64,000 nucleotides of DNA from NCBI RefSeq assembly GCF_014230145.1, contig NZ_JACHVC010000006.1, forward strand, positions 1 to 64,000, read 5' to 3'. The notes beneath the pieces are model-generated. The model was not told the DNA's origin. It saw nothing but the letters and a program-made list of their open reading frames with translations, and made no database searches. This document shows, piece by piece, positions 35,953 to 44,504 of this stretch. The DNA is from Pelagicoccus albus. GTDB lineage: Bacteria; Verrucomicrobiota; Verrucomicrobiia; Opitutales; Opitutaceae. The translations under genes were made by a program, and so were the position numbers. Positions within the stretch are counted from its first letter, which is position 1; each line of letters opens with the position of its first letter.

Positions 35953-36909
35953 ATGTCCAAGTTGTCTGATGCCCGTTTGGCCGATTGGTTGGATCAAGTT
36001 GGTCAAGGCTTGGAATCGGGCTTGGACGCGAGCGCGTCAGTTTCATTCGCAAACGACTTGCCGAAAGGCGGAAGCTCGAAACTGCAAAACCTTCTCGAAA
36101 GCGGGGAAGGTTGGGTAGACTCCTTAGAAAAAGCGGGCGTTCCCCTTCGCTTCTCGGAGTTCGCTATCCTGGAAGCTTCGGCTCAAGCGGGCCGCTTGCC
36201 CTCAGCGATGAAGAAGATTGCGGACGGGCGAAGAGAGCTGAGGAAGGTGAAGATCAGAATTCGGCTCGCGCTCGCTTATCCCATTTTTCTCGTTCATTTC
36301 GCAGCTCTTGTTTTTTCCCTTTCGTATCTGCTCGATGGCGACACGAGGGGGTTCGTCTTTTCGGTGGGAGTGGTGGTCGTGCCGGTTTGGTTTCTGTTTT
36401 CTTTAGGATGGACGGTAGCGACTTATTGGCCTCAGAAATTGAAAGCTCTGGGACGCAAGCTACCTTTATTTTCCTCCTATCGGGTGAATTGGGATGCCGG
36501 CACGCTTTGCGATGTTTTGAGCTCCTGTTTGGCCGCAGGTATGGAGATCAGTAAAGCGTGGGAGATAGCGCTTGTTGCCGCCGATAGCCCCAAGCTGCAT
36601 CGCATGGGTGATGCGGTTCTTCGCTCGATTGCTTCAGGGCAAAAGGCCAGCCTTGGTATCAAGGAAACCTCGCAATGCGCTCCCAAGGGCTTCCCTCAAC
36701 TCTACATAGGAGGAGAAGAGACAGGCCAACTTGAACAGAATCTCAAAAAGGCGGCGGAGCGTTATTTTTCCGCTGCCAAAGGAAAACTGCTGTTGGCCAG
36801 TATCTTTTATCCGAAAATTCTTTTGTTAGGAATTTTCGGATACGTCGCCTACAAGATCATTCTGTTCTTTAGCGACTATTTTCAGCAGTTGATGGATATC
36901 AACGCTTAG
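35953..36909 (+). CDS. Type II secretion F-like membrane protein (GspF/PilC family), orphan
   Basis: 318 residues with two GspF-type repeats, each a helical cytoplasmic domain followed by a membrane helix. The first has FAILEASAQAGRLPSAMKKI and the second FPQLYIGGEETGQLEQNLKK, the family signature. Three hydrophobic segments lie near 110-135, 140-160 and 280-305. The family forms the inner-membrane platform of type II secretion and type IV pili. No other secretion or pilus gene is near, and it begins 19 bases after nadK, so it seems to be an orphan platform protein carried by the housekeeping operon. It is shorter than typical members (about 400 residues). Confidence 0.85.
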   Translation: MSKLSDARLADWLDQVGQGLESGLDASASVSFANDLPKGGSSKLQNLLESGEGWVDSLEKAGVPLRFSEFAILEASAQAGRLPSAMKKIADGRRELRKVKIRIRLALAYPIFLVHFAALVFSLSYLLDGDTRGFVFSVGVVVVPVWFLFSLGWTVATYWPQKLKALGRKLPLFSSYRVNWDAGTLCDVLSSCLAAGMEISKAWEIALVAADSPKLHRMGDAVLRSIASGQKASLGIKETSQCAPKGFPQLYIGGEETGQLEQNLKKAAERYFSAAKGKLLLASIFYPKILLLGIFGYVAYKIILFFSDYFQQLMDINA

Positions 36910-36966
36910 GGTTAAAAGAAAGCGGACTCCCAACTCTAGCAGACATCAACTTGCTCTTCTCAGTGT

Positions 36967-38115
36967 TTATTCCGAGTGGTGTTCGTATAGTTTGAGTTTC
37001 GCGACCTCTGTTTGAAACAAGGTGGCCTCGTGCTGGTAGAAATCTTTGAAGGCGGCTTGAGAAGCCTCTGGGGAGCCGAGGTAAGGGGTGTGAGGGCCTT
37101 CCCAATCAGCGTTTATCCAAGTCAGCACCCACGCTATTCGGCTGGCCTTTTCACTTGCAAGGATTGGCTCTAAAACGGATTCCATCCACCAATTGGGTTG
37201 CTCCGAATGGTAGTCGACAAAACCGGTGGTACTGTAACCAGTTTCTGTAAAAGCTGCGACCTTTCCGTGTTGTTCTGCGAAGTCTACAACCTCTTCGAGT
37301 GTAGAAACCATTTGCTCCACCGAAAACCAACCCACAGTTGGGTTGCCTTGTCCGTAACCGTCGAAACCGATCACGTCCACGTATTCATCCCCTGGATAAT
37401 AGTCGAGAGCCAGCGACTTGTCTGGAGACCAGCAAAAGAGCATGTAATCCGTACGCTCGGAGAGGTATTCGACGAGGATCCGGTAGGCCGCGCGATAGGT
37501 CTCCGGTCCGCCTTTTAGCTTACTGCCCCACCAGAACCAGTTCCCGTTCATTTCATGGAAAGGGCGGAATACGATGGGGAACTTGAGCTCCTCGTTCACC
37601 ACTCGTAGCACTTCATCGAGGCTTTCGTAGAACCAAGTGACATCTCCGTCGGAATCGTCGTTGTGGACAACGTTGTAGAGAATTTCCGCGTCCTTTTCGT
37701 GCCAGTTGTGGGAAATGCCATACTTGCCTCGCCAATGGTAATCGAAGGTAACCATCGCTCCTGATTCATAGGCTGTTCTGGCAGCAATCTTGTGGGCCAC
37801 GCGTTCGTGCGGATCCTTGTCTATCAGGAAGTGAAAATCGCTCCCATGTACGCCTGGATGATCTCCGACTACGTCTTTAACATCGGAAGTAGTGGAATCA
37901 TTGATACCCTTCATCGCCCGCATGTAGCTCAATGGGAATTCCTGACCGAACATGATTTTATCCGTTTCCCAACCGAGATGATGAAGGTTTGCCAGAAGGT
38001 TTTTTGTTTCAGGAGTCACGGTAGAGTCGACTGGCTCGGGCTGGTTTTTGCCTTGGCAGGCTGTGAGCAGCGGTAAGCTTAGTATGGACAGTGATAGAAG
38101 TTTTTTGAACGTCAT
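36967..38115 (-). CDS. GH26 beta-mannanase-like lipoprotein
   Basis: 382 residues. The N-terminus has a lipoprotein signal with lipobox LTAC (Cys20), so the mature protein is lipid-anchored, probably at the cell surface or outer membrane. The GH26 barrel follows with the acid/base Glu188 in IVFRPFHEMNGNWFWWG and the nucleophile Glu291 in AAFTETGYST. Family members cleave beta-1,4-mannan or related beta-1,3/1,4 glycans. It lies 11 bp downstream of a paralogue on the same strand, so the two are cotranscribed. The stop lies near the convergent GspF-like gene. Confidence 0.93.
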   Translation of the reverse strand: MTFKKLLSLSILSLPLLTACQGKNQPEPVDSTVTPETKNLLANLHHLGWETDKIMFGQEFPLSYMRAMKGINDSTTSDVKDVVGDHPGVHGSDFHFLIDKDPHERVAHKIAARTAYESGAMVTFDYHWRGKYGISHNWHEKDAEILYNVVHNDDSDGDVTWFYESLDEVLRVVNEELKFPIVFRPFHEMNGNWFWWGSKLKGGPETYRAAYRILVEYLSERTDYMLFCWSPDKSLALDYYPGDEYVDVIGFDGYGQGNPTVGWFSVEQMVSTLEEVVDFAEQHGKVAAFTETGYSTTGFVDYHSEQPNWWMESVLEPILASEKASRIAWVLTWINADWEGPHTPYLGSPEASQAAFKDFYQHEATLFQTEVAKLKLYEHHSE

Positions 38116-38126
38116 GAATCTTTCGG

Positions 38127-39527
38127 TCAGTCTTCGGGCGGTGATGAATATACGTTTAGATTGGATACATCGGCTTGAAAGAGAGTCTCTTCAGCCTCGT
38201 AGAATTTGATGAAGTCGTCTTTGGCAGCTTGCGGTGAATCGGAGTTTGGGATGTAGGGGCCTGACCATTGGGCGTTAATCCAAGTCAGAACCCAGGCAAT
38301 TTTCCCAGCTTCCGGATCCTCTGCGATTGGATCGAGGATATGGGTTGTCCACCAGTCTGGATCTGCTGTTTCAAATGAGCCTCCCAAGGTGTAGCCGGTT
38401 TCGGTGAGGGCAGCCACCTTGCCTCGCTCTTCGGCGAAAGCGATGATCTCGGTCAATTTGCTAATCGGGCGACCAGATTCCGTCATATTGTAGATATCGC
38501 GGCCGATCATGTCGACGTAGTCGTCACCTGGATAAAATTGTTCGAAATCTTGCAAAGCAACGTCGGGGCTCCAGCAAAACAAGACATAGTCGGTCCGCTC
38601 CCGCATGTATTCGACCAAGAGGCGGTAAGCGGCTCGGTAAGTTTCGGCGCCCCCTTGCATCTGGCTACCCCACCAGAACCAAGCCCCATCCATTTCGTGA
38701 AAAGGGCGAAACACGATCGGGAAGCGTAAGTCCTCGTTTATTATGGCGAGAATCCGGTCCAGACTTTCATAAAACCAAGTCACGTCGCCCCGCGAATCAT
38801 CGCCTCGCACCACGTAGTCTAAAAGCGTGTCGTCCTCTTCGTGGGCTTGATAGCTGCCTCCGTATTTGCCGGGCCAGTGATAGTCAAAGGTAACGATTGC
38901 TCCCGATTCATAAGCTCGCACCGCGGCGGCTTTGTGCAGATCTTCGTGCCAGGGTTGATCGATCATGTAGAGAAAGTCGCTGCCATGAACTCCCGGGTGG
39001 TCGCCCACCACATCCTTGCTTTCTGATTGGTCGATGTCGTCGCTGCCAATGTTGTCGGTGGAATTGAAGGAAAGGGGAAACTCTTGACCGAAGGCGTATC
39101 GGTTCGGATCCCACCCGATGCGATGCAGGTTTTTGAGTAGGTTGGCAGTTTCCTCGGTGACCGAAGGATCAGCAGAGAAAGGACCCTCCAGTCGAACAAG
39201 GCGAAGGAAGTTCGATCCGGACAAGATCAGCTCGCAGACGAATTCCCAGTTACCGTTGCTAAGGGCATTTTCCTCAACGACGGAGAGGGGGGCGTCCGTC
39301 GCGAAGAACCAATTTTGGCCGTCGCTATCAAAATCGAGAATGTAGTCCTGCCATGACTCTAGGTCAGTGGAGAGTTGCAGGCCGAATTTCGAATTGGCGG
39401 TGTTGCTGCCAACTTCGAACTGGGTCCGAAGGGCAGTCGCTTCGAGGGTGTTTTCTAGTTCAGTTGATTGGGTAGAAGCGGCGACAGCGATTCCCGCCGC
39501 GATCGTAAAAGAGAGAGTGCGGAGCAT
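38127..39527 (-). CDS. GH26 beta-mannanase-like secreted enzyme with an N-terminal extra domain
   Basis: 466 residues with an ordinary signal peptide (about 1-19, no lipobox Cys), hence a freely exported enzyme. Residues about 25-120 form an extra beta-rich domain absent from the paralogue; its pattern QLSTDLESWQDYILDFDSDGQ resembles short repeats seen in Verrucomicrobial exported proteins. The GH26 barrel starts near 122, with acid/base Glu278 in FRPFHEMDGAWFWWG and nucleophile Glu376 in ALTETGYTLG. It is the first of two tandem GH26 genes. Different localisation of the two copies suggests a division of labour on one polymer. Confidence 0.92.
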   Translation of the reverse strand: MLRTLSFTIAAGIAVAASTQSTELENTLEATALRTQFEVGSNTANSKFGLQLSTDLESWQDYILDFDSDGQNWFFATDAPLSVVEENALSNGNWEFVCELILSGSNFLRLVRLEGPFSADPSVTEETANLLKNLHRIGWDPNRYAFGQEFPLSFNSTDNIGSDDIDQSESKDVVGDHPGVHGSDFLYMIDQPWHEDLHKAAAVRAYESGAIVTFDYHWPGKYGGSYQAHEEDDTLLDYVVRGDDSRGDVTWFYESLDRILAIINEDLRFPIVFRPFHEMDGAWFWWGSQMQGGAETYRAAYRLLVEYMRERTDYVLFCWSPDVALQDFEQFYPGDDYVDMIGRDIYNMTESGRPISKLTEIIAFAEERGKVAALTETGYTLGGSFETADPDWWTTHILDPIAEDPEAGKIAWVLTWINAQWSGPYIPNSDSPQAAKDDFIKFYEAEETLFQADVSNLNVYSSPPED

Positions 39528-39560
39528 ATGGGGTTTTGAGATTAGGTACCCCAGAAAATA

Positions 39561-39586
39561 GCCTGTTCCTCCGCTAAATAACAGGC
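39561..39586 (-). terminator. Possible weak terminator between mutS and the GH26 pair
   Basis: GCCTGTT at 39561-39567 pairs with AACAGGC at 39580-39586 around 12 bases; on the minus strand TATTTT follows. It lies after the mutS stop and before the GH26 gene on the same strand. The T run is short, so an operator is the alternative. Confidence 0.4.
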
Positions 39587-39654
39587 GAAGGAGCGTACGG
39601 AAATGGAGTCTGATTTATACCGTCTCCGTGACCCAACTCCGGCTCGTGACACCA

Positions 39655-42210
39655 CTAAAATAGTCCCAACTGATTGTCGTCGGTTTCCACCTTGATCTTC
39701 TTACGAGGCTTGGCGACTGGGGTAGGGCTCGAAACGGTTACGCTCGCGTCGTCGGATTCGAGCCGCTCCAAGATCTCCTTCGCCCGATCGATCACGGGTG
39801 TTGGCAAGCCTGCGAGGCGGGCGACCTGGATTCCGTAGCTGCGGTCGGCAGCTCCCTTAACGACTTGGCGTACGAAGACGATATCGTCGTTCCATTCCTT
39901 TACAGCGACGCTGTAGTTTTCGAGGCGGTTTAGGTGCTTGTCGAGCTGAGTAAGCTCTTGGTAGTGGGTAGCAAAAAGTGTCTTGGGTCCCGCGTTCGAA
40001 TCGCGATGCAAGTGCTCGATAACGGACCAGGCGATGGAAAGTCCGTCGTAGGTCGAAGTGCCACGGCCGATCTCGTCGAGGATAATGAGCGAACGTTCGG
40101 TGGCGTTGTTGAGGATGTTGGCCGTTTCGTTCATCTCCACCATAAAGGTCGAGTTACCTCGGGCTAAATCGTCGCTTGCTCCCACGCGAGAGAAGATACG
40201 GTCGACCACTCCGATTTTGGCCGAGGCGGCAGGTACCCAGCACCCTACTTGAGCCATTAATGTGATCAAGGCGACCTGACGAATGAAGGTCGATTTACCT
40301 GCCATATTCGGCCCAGTGATGAGGTGTATTTGATTTTCGGAGGCGCTGATATCTATACCGTTTGGCACGAAGGCGTGAGTCCCAGCCAGACCCTGATTAT
40401 CTTTGCGCAGCATCTGCTCCACAACCGGGTGGCGACCTTGGTCGATCTCAATTTTATCTGAGTCGTCGAGCTCGGGCTTGGCGTAATCCCAGCGGCGAGC
40501 GATTTCCGACCAACCGCAAAATACGTCTAGCTCCGCGAGGGCGGAAGCGGTTTCCTTCAGAGCGACCGATTCCTCGAGAACCGCTTCTATGAGGCCTTGG
40601 AATAGCTCCTCTTCGCGACGCTTGGAATTTTCTTCCGCGTGGAAGATCTCCTTCTCTTTGATTTTCAGATCATCGGTGATGAAGCGTTCCGCGTTTACGG
40701 TCGTTTGCTTGCGTATGTAGTTTTCCGGTACGTTGGCTAGATTTGATTTGGTAACCTCGATGAAATAACCGAAGGCTCCGTTATATTTGACCTTCAGGTT
40801 TTTGATACCGGTGCGTTCACGTTCCGTTGATTCAAGATCGGCTAGCCAAACCTTGTTGTCTGTAGTGAGGGAGAGCATACGATCCAGCTCCGGATCGTAG
40901 CCGGTGGCGATGTAGCCTCCGTCGTCTAGCTTGCTTGGAAGCTCCTCCTTCAAGGCCCTGTCGAGAAGTTCCGTCAGAGCGGGTAAAGTGTGAAGCCTTT
41001 GGCTGAGTTCTTCCAAGGCGTTGCCCTCGACTTCTTGCAGGGTCGCTCGAATCTCGGGAATCTGGGCCAACGTATCGCGGACACCACCCAATTCGCGCGG
41101 ATTGCGAAGGCGGTTCTGCATGCGGGAGAGAATACGCTGAATATCCCGAACCGACTTTAGCGTGCTTTGCAGTTCGGTGGCCGCCATCGGGTTCTTGTAA
41201 AATTGCTCAACGGAGTCGAGTCGCCGGTTGAGCTCGGGGATGTTTCGTTCCGGGGCGATGAGCCACTGTTCCAGCAGTCGAGCCCCAGCCGCGGTTTTGC
41301 AGCCGTTGATCGCTTCGATTAGGGAGCCTTCGCGTAGTCCGCGAGTTGACTTAAATATCTCAAGGTTTCTGAGCGTAGCTGGATCTATCAGCAAGGATGC
41401 CTTGGAACTGTATTCGCGGATAGACGACAGGTTTTCCGGCTTAGAGCATAAGGTTTCGTTGGCGTAGTGGAGTAGGGCGCCTGCGCAACCTAAGGCATCG
41501 TGTGTCTTGTCCAGACCGAAGCCTTCAAGGTTGATGACGCCCAGCGTTTCCATCACCGCTTGGGCGCCCGCGTCGCAGTCAAACTGGAATCCCGGCAGCT
41601 CCGAGGTGGAGCGAGAATTCGCGAAATGTATCAGCTCCTCGTATACGGTGTTATGATGGGAGTTGTTTCTCCAAGATTCTTGTGTTCCCTCGATGAGTAG
41701 CAGTTCGGCAGGGTCGATGGAAACGAGGGCAGGTAGCAGGTCATCTGGATTCGGATCATGGGCGATACGGAATTCTCCAGTTGAAAGGTCAATCCAGGCC
41801 AAGGAGAAGCCGGATTTGTCAAATTCGATGGCTGCCAAGTAGTGGTTGCGCTGGGAGTCGAGTTGATTGTCCTCGATGGTTGTCCCCGGAGTCAGAATTC
41901 GGGTCAATGCGCGTTTGACCAATTTGCCCGCTTGAGGCGTTTCTACCTGTTCGCAGATGGCGACCTTCATTCCGACCTTGAGGACCTTGCCGATATACTG
42001 TTCTGCCGCGTGGAAGGGGATGCCCGCCATTTGGTAGTCGCTTCGCTTGGTAAGCGTGATCCCGAGCACCTGTGCTCCTACGACCGCGTCCTCGTGAAAC
42101 ATTTCGTAGAAGTCACCCAATCTAAAAAGCAGCAATGTATTGGCAGGGAGGGTCTTACGAACCTCGAAGTATTGCTGCATCATGGGGGTGAGTTTCTTCT
42201 CGCGGGCCAT
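39655..42210 (-). CDS. mutS: DNA mismatch repair protein MutS
   Basis: 851 residues, normal length. The mismatch-reading Phe-x-Glu is in the N-terminal LLFRLGDFYEMFHEDA (about 28-43). The ATPase has Walker A ITGPNMAGKSTFIRQ and the following LIILDEIGRGTSTYDGLS Walker B with the signature segment, near 620-700. The end holds the helix-turn-helix dimer contacts. It recognises base mismatches and starts repair with MutL, which is not in this window. It diverges from rarD. Confidence 0.97.
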   Translation of the reverse strand: MAREKKLTPMMQQYFEVRKTLPANTLLLFRLGDFYEMFHEDAVVGAQVLGITLTKRSDYQMAGIPFHAAEQYIGKVLKVGMKVAICEQVETPQAGKLVKRALTRILTPGTTIEDNQLDSQRNHYLAAIEFDKSGFSLAWIDLSTGEFRIAHDPNPDDLLPALVSIDPAELLLIEGTQESWRNNSHHNTVYEELIHFANSRSTSELPGFQFDCDAGAQAVMETLGVINLEGFGLDKTHDALGCAGALLHYANETLCSKPENLSSIREYSSKASLLIDPATLRNLEIFKSTRGLREGSLIEAINGCKTAAGARLLEQWLIAPERNIPELNRRLDSVEQFYKNPMAATELQSTLKSVRDIQRILSRMQNRLRNPRELGGVRDTLAQIPEIRATLQEVEGNALEELSQRLHTLPALTELLDRALKEELPSKLDDGGYIATGYDPELDRMLSLTTDNKVWLADLESTERERTGIKNLKVKYNGAFGYFIEVTKSNLANVPENYIRKQTTVNAERFITDDLKIKEKEIFHAEENSKRREEELFQGLIEAVLEESVALKETASALAELDVFCGWSEIARRWDYAKPELDDSDKIEIDQGRHPVVEQMLRKDNQGLAGTHAFVPNGIDISASENQIHLITGPNMAGKSTFIRQVALITLMAQVGCWVPAASAKIGVVDRIFSRVGASDDLARGNSTFMVEMNETANILNNATERSLIILDEIGRGTSTYDGLSIAWSVIEHLHRDSNAGPKTLFATHYQELTQLDKHLNRLENYSVAVKEWNDDIVFVRQVVKGAADRSYGIQVARLAGLPTPVIDRAKEILERLESDDASVTVSSPTPVAKPRKKIKVETDDNQLGLF

Positions 42211-42406
42211 TGGGTACGGGTTTTGTCGAATCAGTAGCGTGGATCTTGTCTAGGCGAAGGCAGGAAATTTGGGAATAGGCGGCAGGAGGTAAAGGGAGAA
42301 GTTTTTGGATCCACAGAATTGCTAGGCGGGGCAGGGCATATTCGCCCAACTTAGGTGGCAGCGGCTTCCACGGCATGGCAAATGCATGGCGGCTGGCTTT
42401 TCAAAA

Positions 42407-43309
42407 ATGAGCAAAGGCATCCTATACGCGTCCGGCACCTATTTCTTCTTCGGGATTCTTCCCTTGTACTGGAAGATGCTTGGCTCTGTGCCGGCAGGTG
42501 AGATTCTGGCCCATCGCATTTCTTGGTCCTTCCTCTGCCTTGCACTCTATTTTGCAGTGAAGCGGAATTTCGGCTGGCTGAAAGTTTTTGCGGGGAATGG
42601 GCGCCTGCTTTTGTTCGCTTTTGCGACAACGCTCCTCGTGACGGCGAACTGGGGGATTTATATCTGGGCGGTGAATGCGGGGCGCGTCATCGAGTCGAGC
42701 CTAGGCTATTTCATGAATCCGTTGGTAAGCGTCTTGATCGGTGTGGTCGTATTGGGTGAGCGACTACGAGCCTGGCAATGGCTCTCGGTGGCCATCGCCT
42801 TTGCGGGCGTGCTTTATCTTTCTGTAAACCTCGGGACCGTCCCTTGGGTCGCCCTCGGTCTGGCTGGATCATTTTCACTCTATGGAATGCTCAAAAAGAA
42901 GAGCAGCCTAACCACGATGCAGGGCATGTTTGCTGAGACAGCCGGGGCGTTTTTACCTGCAGCAGGCTATATCGTCTGGCAAGAATTTCAGGGACAGGGG
43001 GCTCTTGGAAATGGGGATCCGAAGATCGTTAGCCTCTTGGCCGTAAGCGGCATCCTCACCGCAATCCCTCTTATTCTTTTCGCCAAGGCGGCGAAACTGA
43101 TTCCGCTGTCACTGTTAGGGATTCTTCAATACATGACGCCGACTCTTCAGTTTTTGCTCGGGGTGTTCGTATTCAAGGAAGCGATGAGCAGCGATCGTTT
43201 GATCGGGTTCGCGTTCATTTGGTTCGCTCTCCTAATCTACACTTCCGAAGGATTGCTCAAACGGCGATCGGCGACCCGAGCTCTAGCGGCACGGGCCGGA
43301 ACGGCGTAA
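42407..43309 (+). CDS. rarD: RarD-type EamA transporter
   Basis: 300 residues from the ATG at 42407, where the protein starts as in relatives (KGILYASGTYFFFGILPLYWK in part); an ATG seven codons upstream is less likely. Ten membrane helices in two EamA repeats are visible, with the RarD-type segment AHRISWSFLCLAL and SSLGYFMNPLVSVLIGV. The family exports small metabolites; substrates of RarD itself are unclear. No operon partner. Confidence 0.88.
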   Translation: MSKGILYASGTYFFFGILPLYWKMLGSVPAGEILAHRISWSFLCLALYFAVKRNFGWLKVFAGNGRLLLFAFATTLLVTANWGIYIWAVNAGRVIESSLGYFMNPLVSVLIGVVVLGERLRAWQWLSVAIAFAGVLYLSVNLGTVPWVALGLAGSFSLYGMLKKKSSLTTMQGMFAETAGAFLPAAGYIVWQEFQGQGALGNGDPKIVSLLAVSGILTAIPLILFAKAAKLIPLSLLGILQYMTPTLQFLLGVFVFKEAMSSDRLIGFAFIWFALLIYTSEGLLKRRSATRALAARAGTA

Positions 43310-43322
43310 ACCAAAGATCGGC

Positions 43323-44504
43323 TTAAGAATTCATGGCCGCGAAGGCTTGGGAGAGATCGGCAATCAAATCCTGCGGGTTTTCCAGTCCGACTGAGAGGCG
43401 AATGGTACCGAGCTCGATACCAAGATCGCAGAATCGTTCTGGTGGAATCTCTTTGGCCAAGCTGATGGCGGGGGCGTAAATCAAGCTTTCGTGGCCTCCC
43501 CAGCTTACGCCGATCTGGAATAGCGAGCAGGCGTTGACGAAGGCTTTGATTTTAGGGAGTTCGGTTTCCTTCAGGTTAAAGGCGAACAGGCCGGAACCGC
43601 CGGTCATCTGCTTTTTGTAGAGCTCATGCTGACTGCTCGAGGGTAGAGCTGGGTGCATGACCAGACCAACCTGCGGGTGAGCTTCCAGCCACTCGGCGAC
43701 TGCCATGGCATTGGACTGATGTTTCTCCATGCGGAGGGTCAGTGTGCGTAGACTGCGGATAAGCAACCAAGCCTCGTAAGGGGCCATCTTTGCCCCGAGC
43801 AGAGCATGCTCGGTGAGGATGATGGAGCGGATGTCTTCTGCCTTGCCAATAATGACGCCCGATACGATGTCACTGTGGCCTCCCAAGTATTTGGATACGG
43901 AGTGGACTTCCAGATCGATGCCCAGTTCGAGGGGACGCTGAAATATCGGCGTGGCCCAGGTATTGTCGATCACGGTGTGGATGCCTTTGCTTTTTGCTAG
44001 GCTCGTAACCGCTTGGATGTCTTGCAAACTGAATACGACGGAGGACGGACTTTCTAAATAGATAAGCTTGGTCTTCTCCGTGATGGCCTGCTCGAAGTCT
44101 TCGATTGAATTTCCCTCCACAAAGGTGGTCGTAATGCCGCATTTTTCCGGAAGGTACTTGCCCAGAAAATTGCTCGTGGGGCCGTAGACATTTTTAACGG
44201 TTACGATGTGGTCGCCCTGTTTCACATAGTGCAGGATGGCGCTGCTGATGGCCCCCATTCCCGAAGCGAAAAGGCGTGCCCGTTCGCCTCCTGCGAGTTG
44301 GGCGATCTTGCGCTCCGCTATCTCGACCGTCGGATTGATGCCCCGAGAATAGATGTAGCTGTCGGCGGGCTTTTGGAAGGCCTCGTCGATCGCATCCCAG
44401 GACTCGAAGGTGAAGAGGCTGTTTTGTGAAATGGGAGGGACCACGGCGCCTTTTTGGCCCGCTGGATCCTCCGCGAAGTGCATCAGGTCAGTATCGTAGT
44501 TCAT
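43323..44504 (-). CDS. Trans-sulfuration PLP enzyme (cystathionine gamma-synthase/lyase family)
   Basis: 393 residues of the Cys/Met-metabolism family. Motifs: SYIYSRGINPTVEIAERKIA, RLFASGMGAISSAILHYVKQGD, VIDNTWATPIFQRPLELGID and the PLP-binding Lys in EVHSVSKYLGGHSDIVSG. Family members carry out cystathionine synthesis or cleavage, or methionine gamma-lysis; sequence alone does not decide, though the order within the family favours lyase activity. Its start codon overlaps the stop of the NhaC antiporter (ATGA), so the two are translationally coupled. The link between sulfur amino acids and Na+/H+ exchange is not obvious. Confidence 0.85.
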   Translation of the reverse strand: MNYDTDLMHFAEDPAGQKGAVVPPISQNSLFTFESWDAIDEAFQKPADSYIYSRGINPTVEIAERKIAQLAGGERARLFASGMGAISSAILHYVKQGDHIVTVKNVYGPTSNFLGKYLPEKCGITTTFVEGNSIEDFEQAITEKTKLIYLESPSSVVFSLQDIQAVTSLAKSKGIHTVIDNTWATPIFQRPLELGIDLEVHSVSKYLGGHSDIVSGVIIGKAEDIRSIILTEHALLGAKMAPYEAWLLIRSLRTLTLRMEKHQSNAMAVAEWLEAHPQVGLVMHPALPSSSQHELYKKQMTGGSGLFAFNLKETELPKIKAFVNACSLFQIGVSWGGHESLIYAPAISLAKEIPPERFCDLGIELGTIRLSVGLENPQDLIADLSQAFAAMNS

